This document shows positions 9,577 to 17,152 of a DNA stretch of 49,945 bases, one piece after another. The first letter of the stretch is position 1. The number at the start of each line of letters is the position of its first letter. The stretch covers positions 1 to 49,945 of the forward strand of contig NZ_RRYD01000021.1 of the NCBI RefSeq assembly GCF_004010095.1, read 5' to 3'. The notes beneath the pieces were generated by a model. That model ran no database searches. It was not told the origin of the DNA and saw only the letters and a program-made list of their open reading frames with translations. A program made the position numbers and the translations under genes. This DNA comes from Lacticaseibacillus hulanensis. Lineage in GTDB: Bacteria > Bacillota > Bacilli > Lactobacillales > Lactobacillaceae.

Positions 9577-12080
9577 CTCAACTCCTCTTCAGGTTTTTCT
9601 AATATACGGTTCGTCTGCGACCGATTAACATCGGAATGCACAGATTCAACGTCGGAAACAGTCAAAAAACTAACTGGATAATCAATGCTATCAATATCTT
9701 CATACTCTAATCGCTCAAGTTGAGATTGACGCTCTACCTGAAACTGTTCTCGAACCGTCTGACTAGCTTTGTAATATTTTCGAGAATAATGAGAAAATTC
9801 TGAATGTCCTGTCAGTTCACCGATTTTTTCAATAAACTTAATATCCCTTGGAACAAAATTCAATCGGTGGGGTGAAGACCATGCTTGAAAAAATCCAACA
9901 GATCGTTGATATCCCAGCGCTGAAAATTGCTTTTGTAAATCAGAAGGAGAAAGCTTGTGTTTTTCTACATAATTTATAAATTGCCTTTTCCAATAAAAGT
10001 CTAGCTTCTGATTCAAATTTATGTCTAGATTATAATTCAGCTCTGTTTCACTATCCGATATTTTTAAGAATGTCTTCCGATAACTCTCAACGCAGTCTTC
10101 CAGTTTTACATATGCAATAACGTCCCCAACATGTACACAGTCTATCCTTGCCAACTCAAAAGCATCGTTTTTTCGTCGGATAACTCTTCCATTTGGTGTG
10201 CCCAGCAGTATAGCTGACTTATTCTGCTCAAATCGCAGCAGAGATGTTACAGTCACAATCCGATTCTGTTCTAGTTGATTATCAGAAAGTATTTGCCGAC
10301 CCGTAGGTAACCTTTTTGAAATCAATTGGTCTAATTCACCATCTTCGAACTCATCATCTTCAAATCCATACATGCTTTGCTCATCAATATCTTCGACTTT
10401 GTCTTGAACTTTATTCTTTTCTTGTTTGGTCTCTGTAATGGCCTTCCGTATAGATGGAATAATCTCATCAATACCACCATCATTGATAAAATCACTGTCA
10501 GATATCGTATTTGCAAAGGCAAGATCAGTTTGCATTGAACGCAACGAAAAAGGTAGAAACGATTCCGGATAGAGACAAATTAGCAATCCACCTAAACCCG
10601 CAAACAACCATCGTCTTCTTTGAACTGCAGTCGGATTAATTAGTACAATTTTTGAAAATGAGTGATAGAGTTGATGATTAATCTCTGCATTATACCCTAG
10701 CACTGTTGCACGTTTGCCACGTCGCTTTAAATATCCAGCAGTCACCGTGGCAGTTCGGGGGCTCGTAAGGATTAAGGTATCCTGCCCGTATCCAATTTTA
10801 TTTAGTTCATTGTCTAGTCGAATTGCAAATTTGGAATCTAGAGAATGATTAAGCGCCTCGTTTAGATTACCCTTCACTTCTCGATCAAGCTGAGAATAAA
10901 AAATAGCGTCCTGAATACTAGCAAGCAACTTTGATGCTGAATCGTCTCCAGAATCAATAGTGGAAAAATAAATTGTTCGCAGAACACCAATCCAATTGAC
11001 TATACCAAACGCTTCGGAATCTTCACGGTACTCCGAACTAAAATCAACAATATCTCTCCACGCGTCAAACTCTTCTCTACTTTCATCAATTGGATTAATA
11101 CTCAGCTTCGTCCTTAAGACGTTCTGAGATTCAAACCATGCATATATCGAGGAAGACTTACTAATCCGGTTGAGGGTAACACGATTCATCATGCTTGCAA
11201 CAGTAGAAACAACATCTATAGAAATTTTCTTTGCTTTGGCATACGAAAACAGCCACTCAATTGCCGTTTGATGTTGAGGAGCCCACCATTTTCTGCCAAT
11301 TACATAGATACGTTCAACATCTGACGCTGATTCGTTTAAATACGCCCAGAGTGCATCAATATTTGTGGCATAAGTAATGAACGGATATGCGGTTCTACTA
11401 GTATGTCTTGATATTTTAAAATCATCAACCATTTCGCCCTGTGACTTGAGTATTCGGCCTTGGAAAAGTGCACCAAAATTTATGCTTGCACCTCCTAAAT
11501 CAACCATAGAGTTAGTTACTTCGTTGATTACAGAACTTTCGGCCAAAATAATAATTTGCTTGTCACTCGTCCGACTAAACTGTTTGATGCCAAGCTGTTC
11601 AGCAAATTTTTCGCGATAATCAATCATCCTCCGAGTAGAGATACTGTTTGCCGTTGAAACTCTTGCAATAAAATCCGCAGTAGAAATTGTTCGTACCACT
11701 CCACGCTCTCCGCCTCGAGTATTAATCGACTTAAGCTGCCATCTTTCCTCAGGCAGGTCTTCAGTACTAAGTCCAGCAAAGACGACGCTTTGCATTCGGT
11801 TGTCCCTAGGGAGTGAATACATTAGCTGCGTCCCAACATCAAGCTTATGTGGATCGATGATACCGTTGTCTAACATGTTGCGTAACAAAATTCGATAACC
11901 TGCCAGTTCAATTACGGCCGGAAAAATTTCTTCGTTCAAGAAGAGATAAACATAATTATCGTCATGCTTGTCTAGTTCATTAATATCCTTGACAGCCGTA
12001 CCTATTAAGCTTCGCTTAGAATCGATCATCTTCTTCAAAATGCAATCTGTAATTGTATCAATTAGATTCTCTTCGTTCAT
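9573..12080 (-). CDS. drmE: DISARM DrmE-like protein, 835 aa
   Basis: This large soluble protein has no motif that I can assign with certainty. A middle segment (about residues 440-500, with TSPRTATVTAGYLKRRGKRATVLGYNAEI and a following RRRWLFAGLGGLL) resembles a nucleotide-binding or helicase-like fold. The C-terminal 250 residues include a predicted DNA-binding-like helical part (KLSPSDLQKQFSALGYQRS). Its size and its place immediately before drmA, in a locus with drmB and a C5 methyltransferase, match DrmE, the class 2 specific component. A GGGG-type ribosome site precedes the ATG at 12080. The name depends mostly on synteny. Confidence 0.7.
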   Translation of the reverse strand: MNEENLIDTITDCILKKMIDSKRSLIGTAVKDINELDKHDDNYVYLFLNEEIFPAVIELAGYRILLRNMLDNGIIDPHKLDVGTQLMYSLPRDNRMQSVVFAGLSTEDLPEERWQLKSINTRGGERGVVRTISTADFIARVSTANSISTRRMIDYREKFAEQLGIKQFSRTSDKQIIILAESSVINEVTNSMVDLGGASINFGALFQGRILKSQGEMVDDFKISRHTSRTAYPFITYATNIDALWAYLNESASDVERIYVIGRKWWAPQHQTAIEWLFSYAKAKKISIDVVSTVASMMNRVTLNRISKSSSIYAWFESQNVLRTKLSINPIDESREEFDAWRDIVDFSSEYREDSEAFGIVNWIGVLRTIYFSTIDSGDDSASKLLASIQDAIFYSQLDREVKGNLNEALNHSLDSKFAIRLDNELNKIGYGQDTLILTSPRTATVTAGYLKRRGKRATVLGYNAEINHQLYHSFSKIVLINPTAVQRRRWLFAGLGGLLICLYPESFLPFSLRSMQTDLAFANTISDSDFINDGGIDEIIPSIRKAITETKQEKNKVQDKVEDIDEQSMYGFEDDEFEDGELDQLISKRLPTGRQILSDNQLEQNRIVTVTSLLRFEQNKSAILLGTPNGRVIRRKNDAFELARIDCVHVGDVIAYVKLEDCVESYRKTFLKISDSETELNYNLDINLNQKLDFYWKRQFINYVEKHKLSPSDLQKQFSALGYQRSVGFFQAWSSPHRLNFVPRDIKFIEKIGELTGHSEFSHYSRKYYKASQTVREQFQVERQSQLERLEYEDIDSIDYPVSFLTVSDVESVHSDVNRSQTNRILEKPEEELR

Positions 12081-12125
12081 GTTCTCGCCCCATCAACTCA
12101 TTCAAATCGTATCGCCCATATCGAT

Positions 12126-12131
12126 AGAATA
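12126..12131 (-). promoter_or_regulatory. drmE: Possible extended -10 for drmE operon
   Basis: On the minus strand TGATATTCT gives an extended -10 about 45 bp before the drmE start. The -35 is weak. The terminator at 12181-12235 leaves only about 100 bp for the operon's own promoter, which supports a site here. Confidence 0.3.
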
Positions 12132-12180
12132 TCATTTATTAGCCGGCTTAACATTAGAATTTTGGGATACCTCGGAAGAC

Positions 12181-12235
12181 AAAAAAGCCCCGCTAATTTG
12201 GCCCTAAAAAGGACCAAACATAACGGGACTTATAG
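12181..12235 (-). terminator. Terminator at the edge of the DISARM block
   Basis: Imperfect arms AAGCCCCGCTAATTTGGCC and GGACCAAACATAACGGGACTT pair around TAAAAA. On the minus strand the stem is followed by six T. It would stop transcripts from the integrase gene before they enter drmE. Confidence 0.7.
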
Positions 12236-12326
12236 CAGGGACAGTAACTTAGCCCCCTCTCATAATATCTTTCACATTCCCCGAAAGCACCCTAAACATC
12301 GCTTTTGGTTAACTAAATTTTGCTAT

Positions 12327-12344
12327 TTACTCCCACTCAAGCGT
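12327..12344 (-). other. guaA-tail mimic, candidate attachment site
   Basis: Read on the minus strand this 18-mer encodes T-L-E-W-E-stop. The real guaA end (24303-24320) encodes T-V-E-W-E-stop. The two agree at 14 of 18 bases, with three of the four changes synonymous or conservative at wobble positions. It lies 38 bp beyond the integrase stop, where an attachment site is expected. The guaA 3' end is a well-known insertion site for integrative elements. Confidence 0.7.
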
Positions 12345-12381
12345 ATTTTCAGCGGCGCTAACCCGCGCCACCACTAGCTTT

Positions 12382-13656
12382 CTATGCCTCAACTGCTGTT
12401 TTGGCGGGGAGTTTGGCGGGGCTTAGTTGATCGTACTTTACCGCCTGATTCCCCACGAACCGCACCTGATTCTGACCCGCCGTCTTGATCGTGATGTTAC
12501 CCGCAATCTGTTCGGCGATATCTGCATCCAGTCCGCCCCATAAGTGCGAGTAGTGCTTCAGCGTGATCTCAGGTGACGAATGGCCTAAGCGCTTGGACAA
12601 CACCAGTACGGAGACGTTGAACTCATTGATGAGATACGACGCATGACTGTGGCGCAGCCCTTTGCCTTCGACTGGGTGCACCTGCGCCAACTTGGCGTAG
12701 CGGTGGATAATCCGCGAGATCGTGGACTTGGTCATCGGCAAGCCATCGTAGGTCATGACGAAATCATCTACCCCACCCAGACCGAAACTATGCTGCACCT
12801 CGCGCCAGCGCCGTAGAATTGCCACGGTGTCATCATCAAGCGTCAAGATGCGCTTGCCGCTGTCTGTCTTCGTGTAGTCGTGGCGCTCCCAGTCATGCCG
12901 GTTCTTCATCACCAGCATGTGGTCAACGTGTAGCTGCTTCTTGGCGAGATCAACATCTCGCCACCACAGCGCCGTGCCTTCGTTGACGCGCACGCCAGTC
13001 AGGAAGTACAGCCACAACATCACGAAGTTCAGGTGACCGTAAATGTCATCAATGCAGATTTGCGCGATGACTTGTTCAAACTCAGCTTTCGTCCAGAACG
13101 GCACGCTGCTTTTGGCCTTAGGAATCGCCTTGACCCGCTTCGACACATTGCTGGACAGGTACTGCATCTGCATCGCATGGTCAAGGGACTTGCGGAAGCA
13201 GCCGAACACCAAACCAGCATAGCCTTGCGAGTAGCCCGCACCGCCGTCTTTTTCATCCGTGAGCAGCCACGTGCGGAAGTTCTGCACGTCGGTGATATCG
13301 ATATCGCGCAACAGCTGGTCGCCAAAGCGGGCGATACAGATATCAAAGCTGCGATTACGGACAGCGAAGGTGCTTTCTTCCACGTCGGTTTTGTACGCTG
13401 GGATATACGCGTCTTTCATGAACTGGCGGTAGGTCATGCGAAAGTTCGTAAACCCATGCGCCTCATGATATTCACGCTTCACCCGCGTAAGTTCCTTGTT
13501 CGCCGCAAACGCAGTGTTGAATGGCATTCCTTGACTGTCCTTCCGCCCTTTCTTGCGGACGCGCTTGCCACTCATCTTATCGGTGCCCAACTCGGTTTCA
13601 TAGTAGAAGTTACCTTTGGCGTCTATGAATACGCCTGGATATTTGGTTTTACTCAT
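12382..13656 (-). CDS. int: Tyrosine recombinase (integrase), 424 aa
   Basis: This enzyme catalyses integration and excision at guaA. The catalytic set is visible: Arg in TGVRVNEG (about residue 221), Lys in TKTDSGKR (about 259), HxxR as GLRHSHAS (about 334) and the nucleophile Tyr in LKHYSHLWG (about 368), with GHSSPEITL before it. The N-terminus has an arm-binding-like domain (YPGVFIDAKGNFYYETELG) and a SAM-like core-binding domain. An upstream in-frame ATG at 13671 exists, but GGAG precedes the ATG at 13656, which overlaps the end of the DUF3173 gene by 8 bp. The 3' end of the gene contains two TTGGCGGGG repeats read as LPAK-type codons, probably arm sites. Confidence 0.93.
   Translation of the reverse strand: MSKTKYPGVFIDAKGNFYYETELGTDKMSGKRVRKKGRKDSQGMPFNTAFAANKELTRVKREYHEAHGFTNFRMTYRQFMKDAYIPAYKTDVEESTFAVRNRSFDICIARFGDQLLRDIDITDVQNFRTWLLTDEKDGGAGYSQGYAGLVFGCFRKSLDHAMQMQYLSSNVSKRVKAIPKAKSSVPFWTKAEFEQVIAQICIDDIYGHLNFVMLWLYFLTGVRVNEGTALWWRDVDLAKKQLHVDHMLVMKNRHDWERHDYTKTDSGKRILTLDDDTVAILRRWREVQHSFGLGGVDDFVMTYDGLPMTKSTISRIIHRYAKLAQVHPVEGKGLRHSHASYLINEFNVSVLVLSKRLGHSSPEITLKHYSHLWGGLDADIAEQIAGNITIKTAGQNQVRFVGNQAVKYDQLSPAKLPAKTAVEA
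12401..12421 (+). repeat. Paired TTGGCGGGG repeat, int end
   Basis: Two direct copies of TTGGCGGGG are spaced 12 bp start to start, inside the end of the integrase gene. The pair matches 20 of 21 bases with the pair at 24193-24213 at the other end of the element, in the same orientation. This resembles integrase arm-type binding sites. Confidence 0.6.
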
Positions 13657-13855
13657 TCTCAACAGCTCCATTCATCGGTGACCCGAGAATGGACTCAACG
13701 ACAGAACGCGGCACGCGCCCTAAGTTTCGGTTGAGATACAAGGGATAACCCTTTTGTACCATCCTTTGCTTCGCTTGTCTAATAATATTGCGCGCGGTGT
13801 GCTGCTTAAAACCTAATGCCATCAGATCTTGATAGCAGACAAAACTCTTATCCAA
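13649..13855 (-). CDS. DUF3173 excisionase-like DNA-binding protein, 68 aa
   Basis: This small basic protein has a helix-turn-helix-like N-terminus (DLMALGFKQHTARNIIRQAKQRMVQKG) followed by YPLYLNRNLGRVPRSVVESILG, typical of the DUF3173 family that accompanies integrases in Gram-positive integrative elements. It probably acts as excisionase or recombination directionality factor. The start is TTG at 13855 behind AAGGAAGTGA. It overlaps the integrase start by 8 bp, so both are made from one message, and it lies 77 bp behind the relaxase gene. Confidence 0.8.
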   Translation of the reverse strand: MDKSFVCYQDLMALGFKQHTARNIIRQAKQRMVQKGYPLYLNRNLGRVPRSVVESILGSPMNGAVENE

Positions 13856-13932
13856 TTACGTCACTTCCTTCTCATTGATTGAAGTGAGATAATCAAACCA
13901 GATAGGACCCAAATCTTATCTGTGAAGGGTGA

Positions 13933-15213
13933 CTACTTGCTTTGGTCGGCATAGTCGCTCTTTTTTGATGTCTCACTCGGTTCTGAATCCGTCAAAACGC
14001 CGTTGCGGTGATGCTGATAGTGGTGAATCAAGTCCCAGTGGCGTTGCGTCAACTTGCCGCCGTCAATAATCGCCTTCAGCTCAGTAGTGCCATTGTACTG
14101 ATCAATCAGCTGCAACATCTTCAGCGACGGCGCGACCTGCTTCTTGAGCCAACGGGTAATGTGCGCGTAACTCAATGGTTCAGGATTGGTAGAAAGTCGC
14201 AGCTTGTCGCGATAATTGCCGATGAAAGCATCCCAGCGCGGATCTGTCGCCCACTGACTCTTCGCTTTGTGACTCGGCGTCAAAAAACGCAGGTAGCGGT
14301 TGATGATGCCGAACACAACTTTCTCTGGATCATGCTCTGCCAACAAATTCTTAATTGCCGCAGCGGCGCGTTTGCGACGTAACCGGACTTCAAAGCGTGT
14401 CCGTATCGGCTGATCTTCAATCGCAATCTCAGGGTGCTTCTGGTGTTGCTCAAAAGCCTTGTCGTAAATACAGAAGTACACTTCACTTTGCGGCGACCCC
14501 AGATACAAGGTTCTGCCCGATACCTTCCACTGCTTGGTGCGATTATCTCGGAAACCATGAAAACGTGAGGTGAATTCATCACGGTCACACTTCTCAATCA
14601 AGGTTGGTACGTCAAGCAAGCCATTGCGATCATTGATGGCGAGGTCAACTCGGGTGAAATGACCGTCAAGCGCAATGCACGTCTCTAGGAAGTCGTACCA
14701 GGTGCGATTCTGCTGGCGCAAATACGATTCAACATAGCGGCAGCCTTGGCCCTTCAGTTCAATCATTGTGCCACTGTCTTCGCTTGGATCATAACCGTCT
14801 GCATTCACATCTTGATACGGCGACAGCAACACATCGATTTCACCACATTTGAAGGTCGCCGCGTACCCGTATCGCGCCCCTTCTTTGAGATTAAAGTGAT
14901 TCAGGTTAATCTGGAACAGTTCGGTCACCAGTTCTTCATAGTCGTGCGACTTGAAGGTAACGCCCAAGTAATCAATACAGACGTCAACGTTGTTCTGGCC
15001 GGTCAACGACCGCAGTGCCAACGTCAATCGCAACCGCGCTTGTTGGTTAATCGGCTTGTTTCCCGTCAGCAGCTGGTTCAAATGCGATCGACTGTAATCA
15101 GCCGTCTTCGCTAATTGGCCCTGAGTGATCTTGTGCGTGCGCATCTCATCATGAAACTGGTTTAGCCAGTCGGTATTCGTCATCCCGCCGACTAAGTTCA
15201 AATCTTTCAGCAT
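13933..15213 (-). CDS. Rep_trans / MobT-type relaxase or replication initiator with HTH, 426 aa
   Basis: The N-terminus (about residues 12-70) is a Cro/C1-like helix-turn-helix (ITQGQLAKTADYSRSHLNQLLTG). The rest matches the Rep_trans rolling-circle family: HFTRVDLAIND near residue 190, then GRTLYLGSPQSEVYFCIYDKAFEQ near 245 containing the probable catalytic Tyr, then RFEVRLRRKRA. In Tn916-, ICEBs1- and ICESt3-type elements, relatives nick oriT and start conjugative transfer and element replication. AAAGGAG five bases before the ATG at 15213 fixes the start. An oriT-like double inverted repeat lies 97 bp upstream. Without a coupling protein gene here, mobilisation would be in trans. Confidence 0.85.
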   Translation of the reverse strand: MLKDLNLVGGMTNTDWLNQFHDEMRTHKITQGQLAKTADYSRSHLNQLLTGNKPINQQARLRLTLALRSLTGQNNVDVCIDYLGVTFKSHDYEELVTELFQINLNHFNLKEGARYGYAATFKCGEIDVLLSPYQDVNADGYDPSEDSGTMIELKGQGCRYVESYLRQQNRTWYDFLETCIALDGHFTRVDLAINDRNGLLDVPTLIEKCDRDEFTSRFHGFRDNRTKQWKVSGRTLYLGSPQSEVYFCIYDKAFEQHQKHPEIAIEDQPIRTRFEVRLRRKRAAAAIKNLLAEHDPEKVVFGIINRYLRFLTPSHKAKSQWATDPRWDAFIGNYRDKLRLSTNPEPLSYAHITRWLKKQVAPSLKMLQLIDQYNGTTELKAIIDGGKLTQRHWDLIHHYQHHRNGVLTDSEPSETSKKSDYADQSK

Positions 15214-15309
15214 GTTAGCTCCTTTCGAAGCGACCTGACAGCAAAGCCTTCTTTCTGCTTACGCAAAGTGGCTTGCCACCGGCGCTTTCGTCCTACTTAC
15301 GTGTATTTT

Positions 15310-15346
15310 GTCTCTAATATTTGCCCCCCTATTAGAGACCGGGGGC
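15310..15346. other. oriT: Overlapping inverted repeats, candidate oriT nick region
   Basis: GTCTCTAATA (15310-15319) and TATTAGAGAC (15330-15339) are perfect 10-bp arms around a 10-nt loop ending in six C. GCCCCC (15323-15328) and GGGGGC (15341-15346) form a second, overlapping pair. A C-run/G-run inverted repeat at the start of the relaxase gene recalls the ICEBs1 oriT. The position directly before a MobT-type gene supports this. Confidence 0.5.
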
Positions 15347-15684
15347 TCGTGGCGGCCGGCTAACGCCGACCGCCGCCGCTCGCGCTAGCGGCTTTCGCGC
15401 TGCACGCCGCGCACGGCGGCGTATGTTGCAAGACCCTTCCGGAAGGCCTGTGAGAACTTTCGCTCTCAACATATACAGACGGTTTGTAGGACGAGTTTTG
15501 AAACTGAAAGTTGAACTGTAACAGGATCTTAATGTTGCAAACAATTTGGCGCAATACATATCCAGAAGATTCAATGCATCTCAATCTACCCAAGCACCAA
15601 TCGTTGAATTAGCGAGTCCGCATCATTCTTTACAGCATTCAATATTTGTGGGACATTATTTGAGCACGAGCAAGATTAAGACAA

Positions 15685-15722
15685 AAAAAGATGCCATCAT
15701 GAAAAGTCGGATGACATCTTTC
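15685..15722 (-). terminator. Terminator of the kwaB operon
   Basis: The arms AAAGATGCCATC and GATGACATCTTT are followed on the minus strand by seven T. The hairpin lies 34 bp after the KwaB-like stop and ends the five-gene defence operon. Confidence 0.8.
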
Positions 15723-15755
15723 GGTACAACTATTCGTATTCGAACCTAGATGAGG

Positions 15756-16580
15756 TTACTTTGCACGTCCAATATTAATTACGGAATTGGCAATTCTTTT
15801 TTCATTATCAATAGGTGTTGTGTAGTAACGCTGATCGATACCGTATATCAACTTTTTTAGATCCGCATCCGAGCTGATTAAGAACTTTCCATCTTCGAAA
15901 CGCAATCCTAAATCATACCCTTGAATGTATTTTTTAAGGTCATTTCTCTGGCTATTATTATAGGCATTATACTTATCCCTTAGGGCAGCAATTCGCTTGC
16001 GATTGTTAACTTGAACAGAATCGCCGTTAAACCCTTCTGCTGTTTGGATAAAATCCTGACTGAGAAAGTCAGAAATTTCTCTCTTCGTTGCATCACGATA
16101 TAAGGCAATGATTCCCGGAAAAATCGCCTTGATATTATCAAACTTCAGAAAATATAATACATCCGTGTCTTTTGAATATATTGCGTCCGCATGGTCAAAA
16201 ATCGTTATTGTGCTACCCTTCTCTGAAAAATCATACATATTGCCATCTGGTAAGACTCGAAGAAATCGTTTTGGCTTCAGCGATGCTGTGGTAATCCGTT
16301 GGAAATAATAAATGTCTCCTTCAACATTTATCAATATTTGCTTGTCATACTCGGCTTTATATTCGTTATAATCAGTGGTACTTAATTCATGCTTCAAAAT
16401 ATCAAGACAAAATGAGTGTTCTGAAAAATTTGAAATTTTGTATACTTGGTTAGAGCTAATTGCAGTATCGGGTGTGTATTCAAAGCAACCATCAGAGTGG
16501 TCGTAAAGATCGTAAAGCTTTTCAGTCACGCCTTGCAATGTATAAATATTTTCCTTCGCTTCAATAAATGTATGCGCCAT
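15756..16580 (-). CDS. kwaB: KwaB-like protein (DUF4868), Kiwa defence, 274 aa
   Basis: The C-terminal two-thirds fits DUF4868: a VLYFLKFDNIKAIFPG strand-helix stretch, a helical ALYRDATKREISDFLSQDFI, and a final DGKFLISSDADLKKLIYGIDQRYYTTPI segment followed by an NEKRIANSV end. In Kiwa, KwaB is the DNA-binding effector that works with the membrane protein KwaA to stop phage replication. GGGAG before the ATG at 16580 is a better start than the TTG at 16595. The ATG lies one base after the KwaA stop. It is slightly shorter than the E. coli protein. Recognition is by pattern, so moderately sure. Confidence 0.7.
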   Translation of the reverse strand: MAHTFIEAKENIYTLQGVTEKLYDLYDHSDGCFEYTPDTAISSNQVYKISNFSEHSFCLDILKHELSTTDYNEYKAEYDKQILINVEGDIYYFQRITTASLKPKRFLRVLPDGNMYDFSEKGSTITIFDHADAIYSKDTDVLYFLKFDNIKAIFPGIIALYRDATKREISDFLSQDFIQTAEGFNGDSVQVNNRKRIAALRDKYNAYNNSQRNDLKKYIQGYDLGLRFEDGKFLISSDADLKKLIYGIDQRYYTTPIDNEKRIANSVINIGRAK

Positions 16581-16581
16581 A

Positions 16582-17142
16582 TTATTTTCTCCCAATGTAA
16601 GTTAAATTATTGATTCTGTGCAGCTTTAAATTATCCAACTCAGACGATTTTCGGACAACCTCATTGCTTTTCAGAATAATGATAGTTTGTACGCCTTGTT
16701 CACTTTCAGCTTTATAAAAATGATATTTTAGAAATAAGAACATTGGATTGAAATACTCTGATCCAGAACAAAACACAAAAATATATATAAGACAATAAAA
16801 CGCCCACATTGACACATAGTTATCCACGCTCATTGAAACGAAGAAATATCCAAGGTATGAGGGAACAAACGAATTGTCAACAAGCTCTATTAGTTTTGCT
16901 TTTGCAAACAGTTCATCCTTGGAAGCCCTGGTTATCCAAATGGGCACCACTACCATAATCACAGTTCCAAAAACTAGTATTCCTAAACGAACAGGATGAA
17001 ATTTTATATAACTCAGTATTACCTGATAAAGGAATGAGACATCTGCACGCTGCAAAACAAACAGCTTCCTCAAATAATATGAAATCACAAATATCCACGT
17101 AGACGAAATCGTTAGACTAAATCTCCGAATATTATTTATCAT
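16582..17142 (-). CDS. kwaA: KwaA-like membrane protein, Kiwa defence, 186 aa
   Basis: Four hydrophobic segments are visible: STWIFVISYYL, LGILVFGTVIMVVVPIWI, a YLGYFFVSMSV region and MWAFYCLIYIFVFCSG. Then come NPMFLFLKYHFYKAE and a soluble tail with TIIILKSNEVVRKS. This layout of about 200 residues with four membrane segments and a short cytosolic tail fits KwaA, which senses phage at the membrane and holds KwaB. GAGG precedes the ATG at 17142. It begins 10 bp after the GIY-YIG gene stop, so Kiwa is co-transcribed with the methyltransferase set. The call rests on topology plus the KwaB partner. Confidence 0.65.
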   Translation of the reverse strand: MINNIRRFSLTISSTWIFVISYYLRKLFVLQRADVSFLYQVILSYIKFHPVRLGILVFGTVIMVVVPIWITRASKDELFAKAKLIELVDNSFVPSYLGYFFVSMSVDNYVSMWAFYCLIYIFVFCSGSEYFNPMFLFLKYHFYKAESEQGVQTIIILKSNEVVRKSSELDNLKLHRINNLTYIGRK

Positions 17143-17152
17143 GTGTTTTTCC

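Larger units (their letters stand above)
1..12326. mobile_element. AT-rich DISARM-bearing block, probable second guaA-site element (left end outside window)
   Basis: This block is visibly AT-richer than the GC-rich core to the right of guaA and contains only defence-type and unknown genes. Its right limit abuts a guaA-tail mimic (12327-12344). About 146 bp before that junction lies a terminator hairpin, and the neighbouring element has a similar hairpin about 150 bp before its junction with guaA. I infer a second element of related family inserted in tandem at the same site. Its own integrase would lie to the left of the window and is not seen, so a simple genomic island without mobility genes remains possible. 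Confidence 0.45.
12081..12381. other. Junction region between DISARM block and integrase gene
   Basis: There is no gene here. The region holds the probable drmE promoter (about 12126), a terminator hairpin (12181-12235), about 90 bp loosely similar to the segment before guaA near 24241-24280, and the guaA-tail mimic (12327-12344). Confidence 0.6.
15214..15755. other. Non-coding region upstream of relaxase: candidate oriT/origin
   Basis: The first part holds the 15310-15346 overlapping inverted repeats. It is followed by very GC-rich dyads (for instance CCGCT...AGCGG), a 12-bp palindrome CCTTCCGGAAGG at 15435-15446 and a TGAGA...TCTCA hairpin at 15451-15469. The right part becomes AT-rich and ends in the kwaB terminator (15685-15722). 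Short open frames here lack ribosome sites and are not called. Confidence 0.6.

Noticed and set aside
15332-15593. Short frames in the GC-rich region upstream of the relaxase
   Set aside because: Overlap each other, lack ribosome sites and are better explained by GC-rich dyads of an origin-like region.
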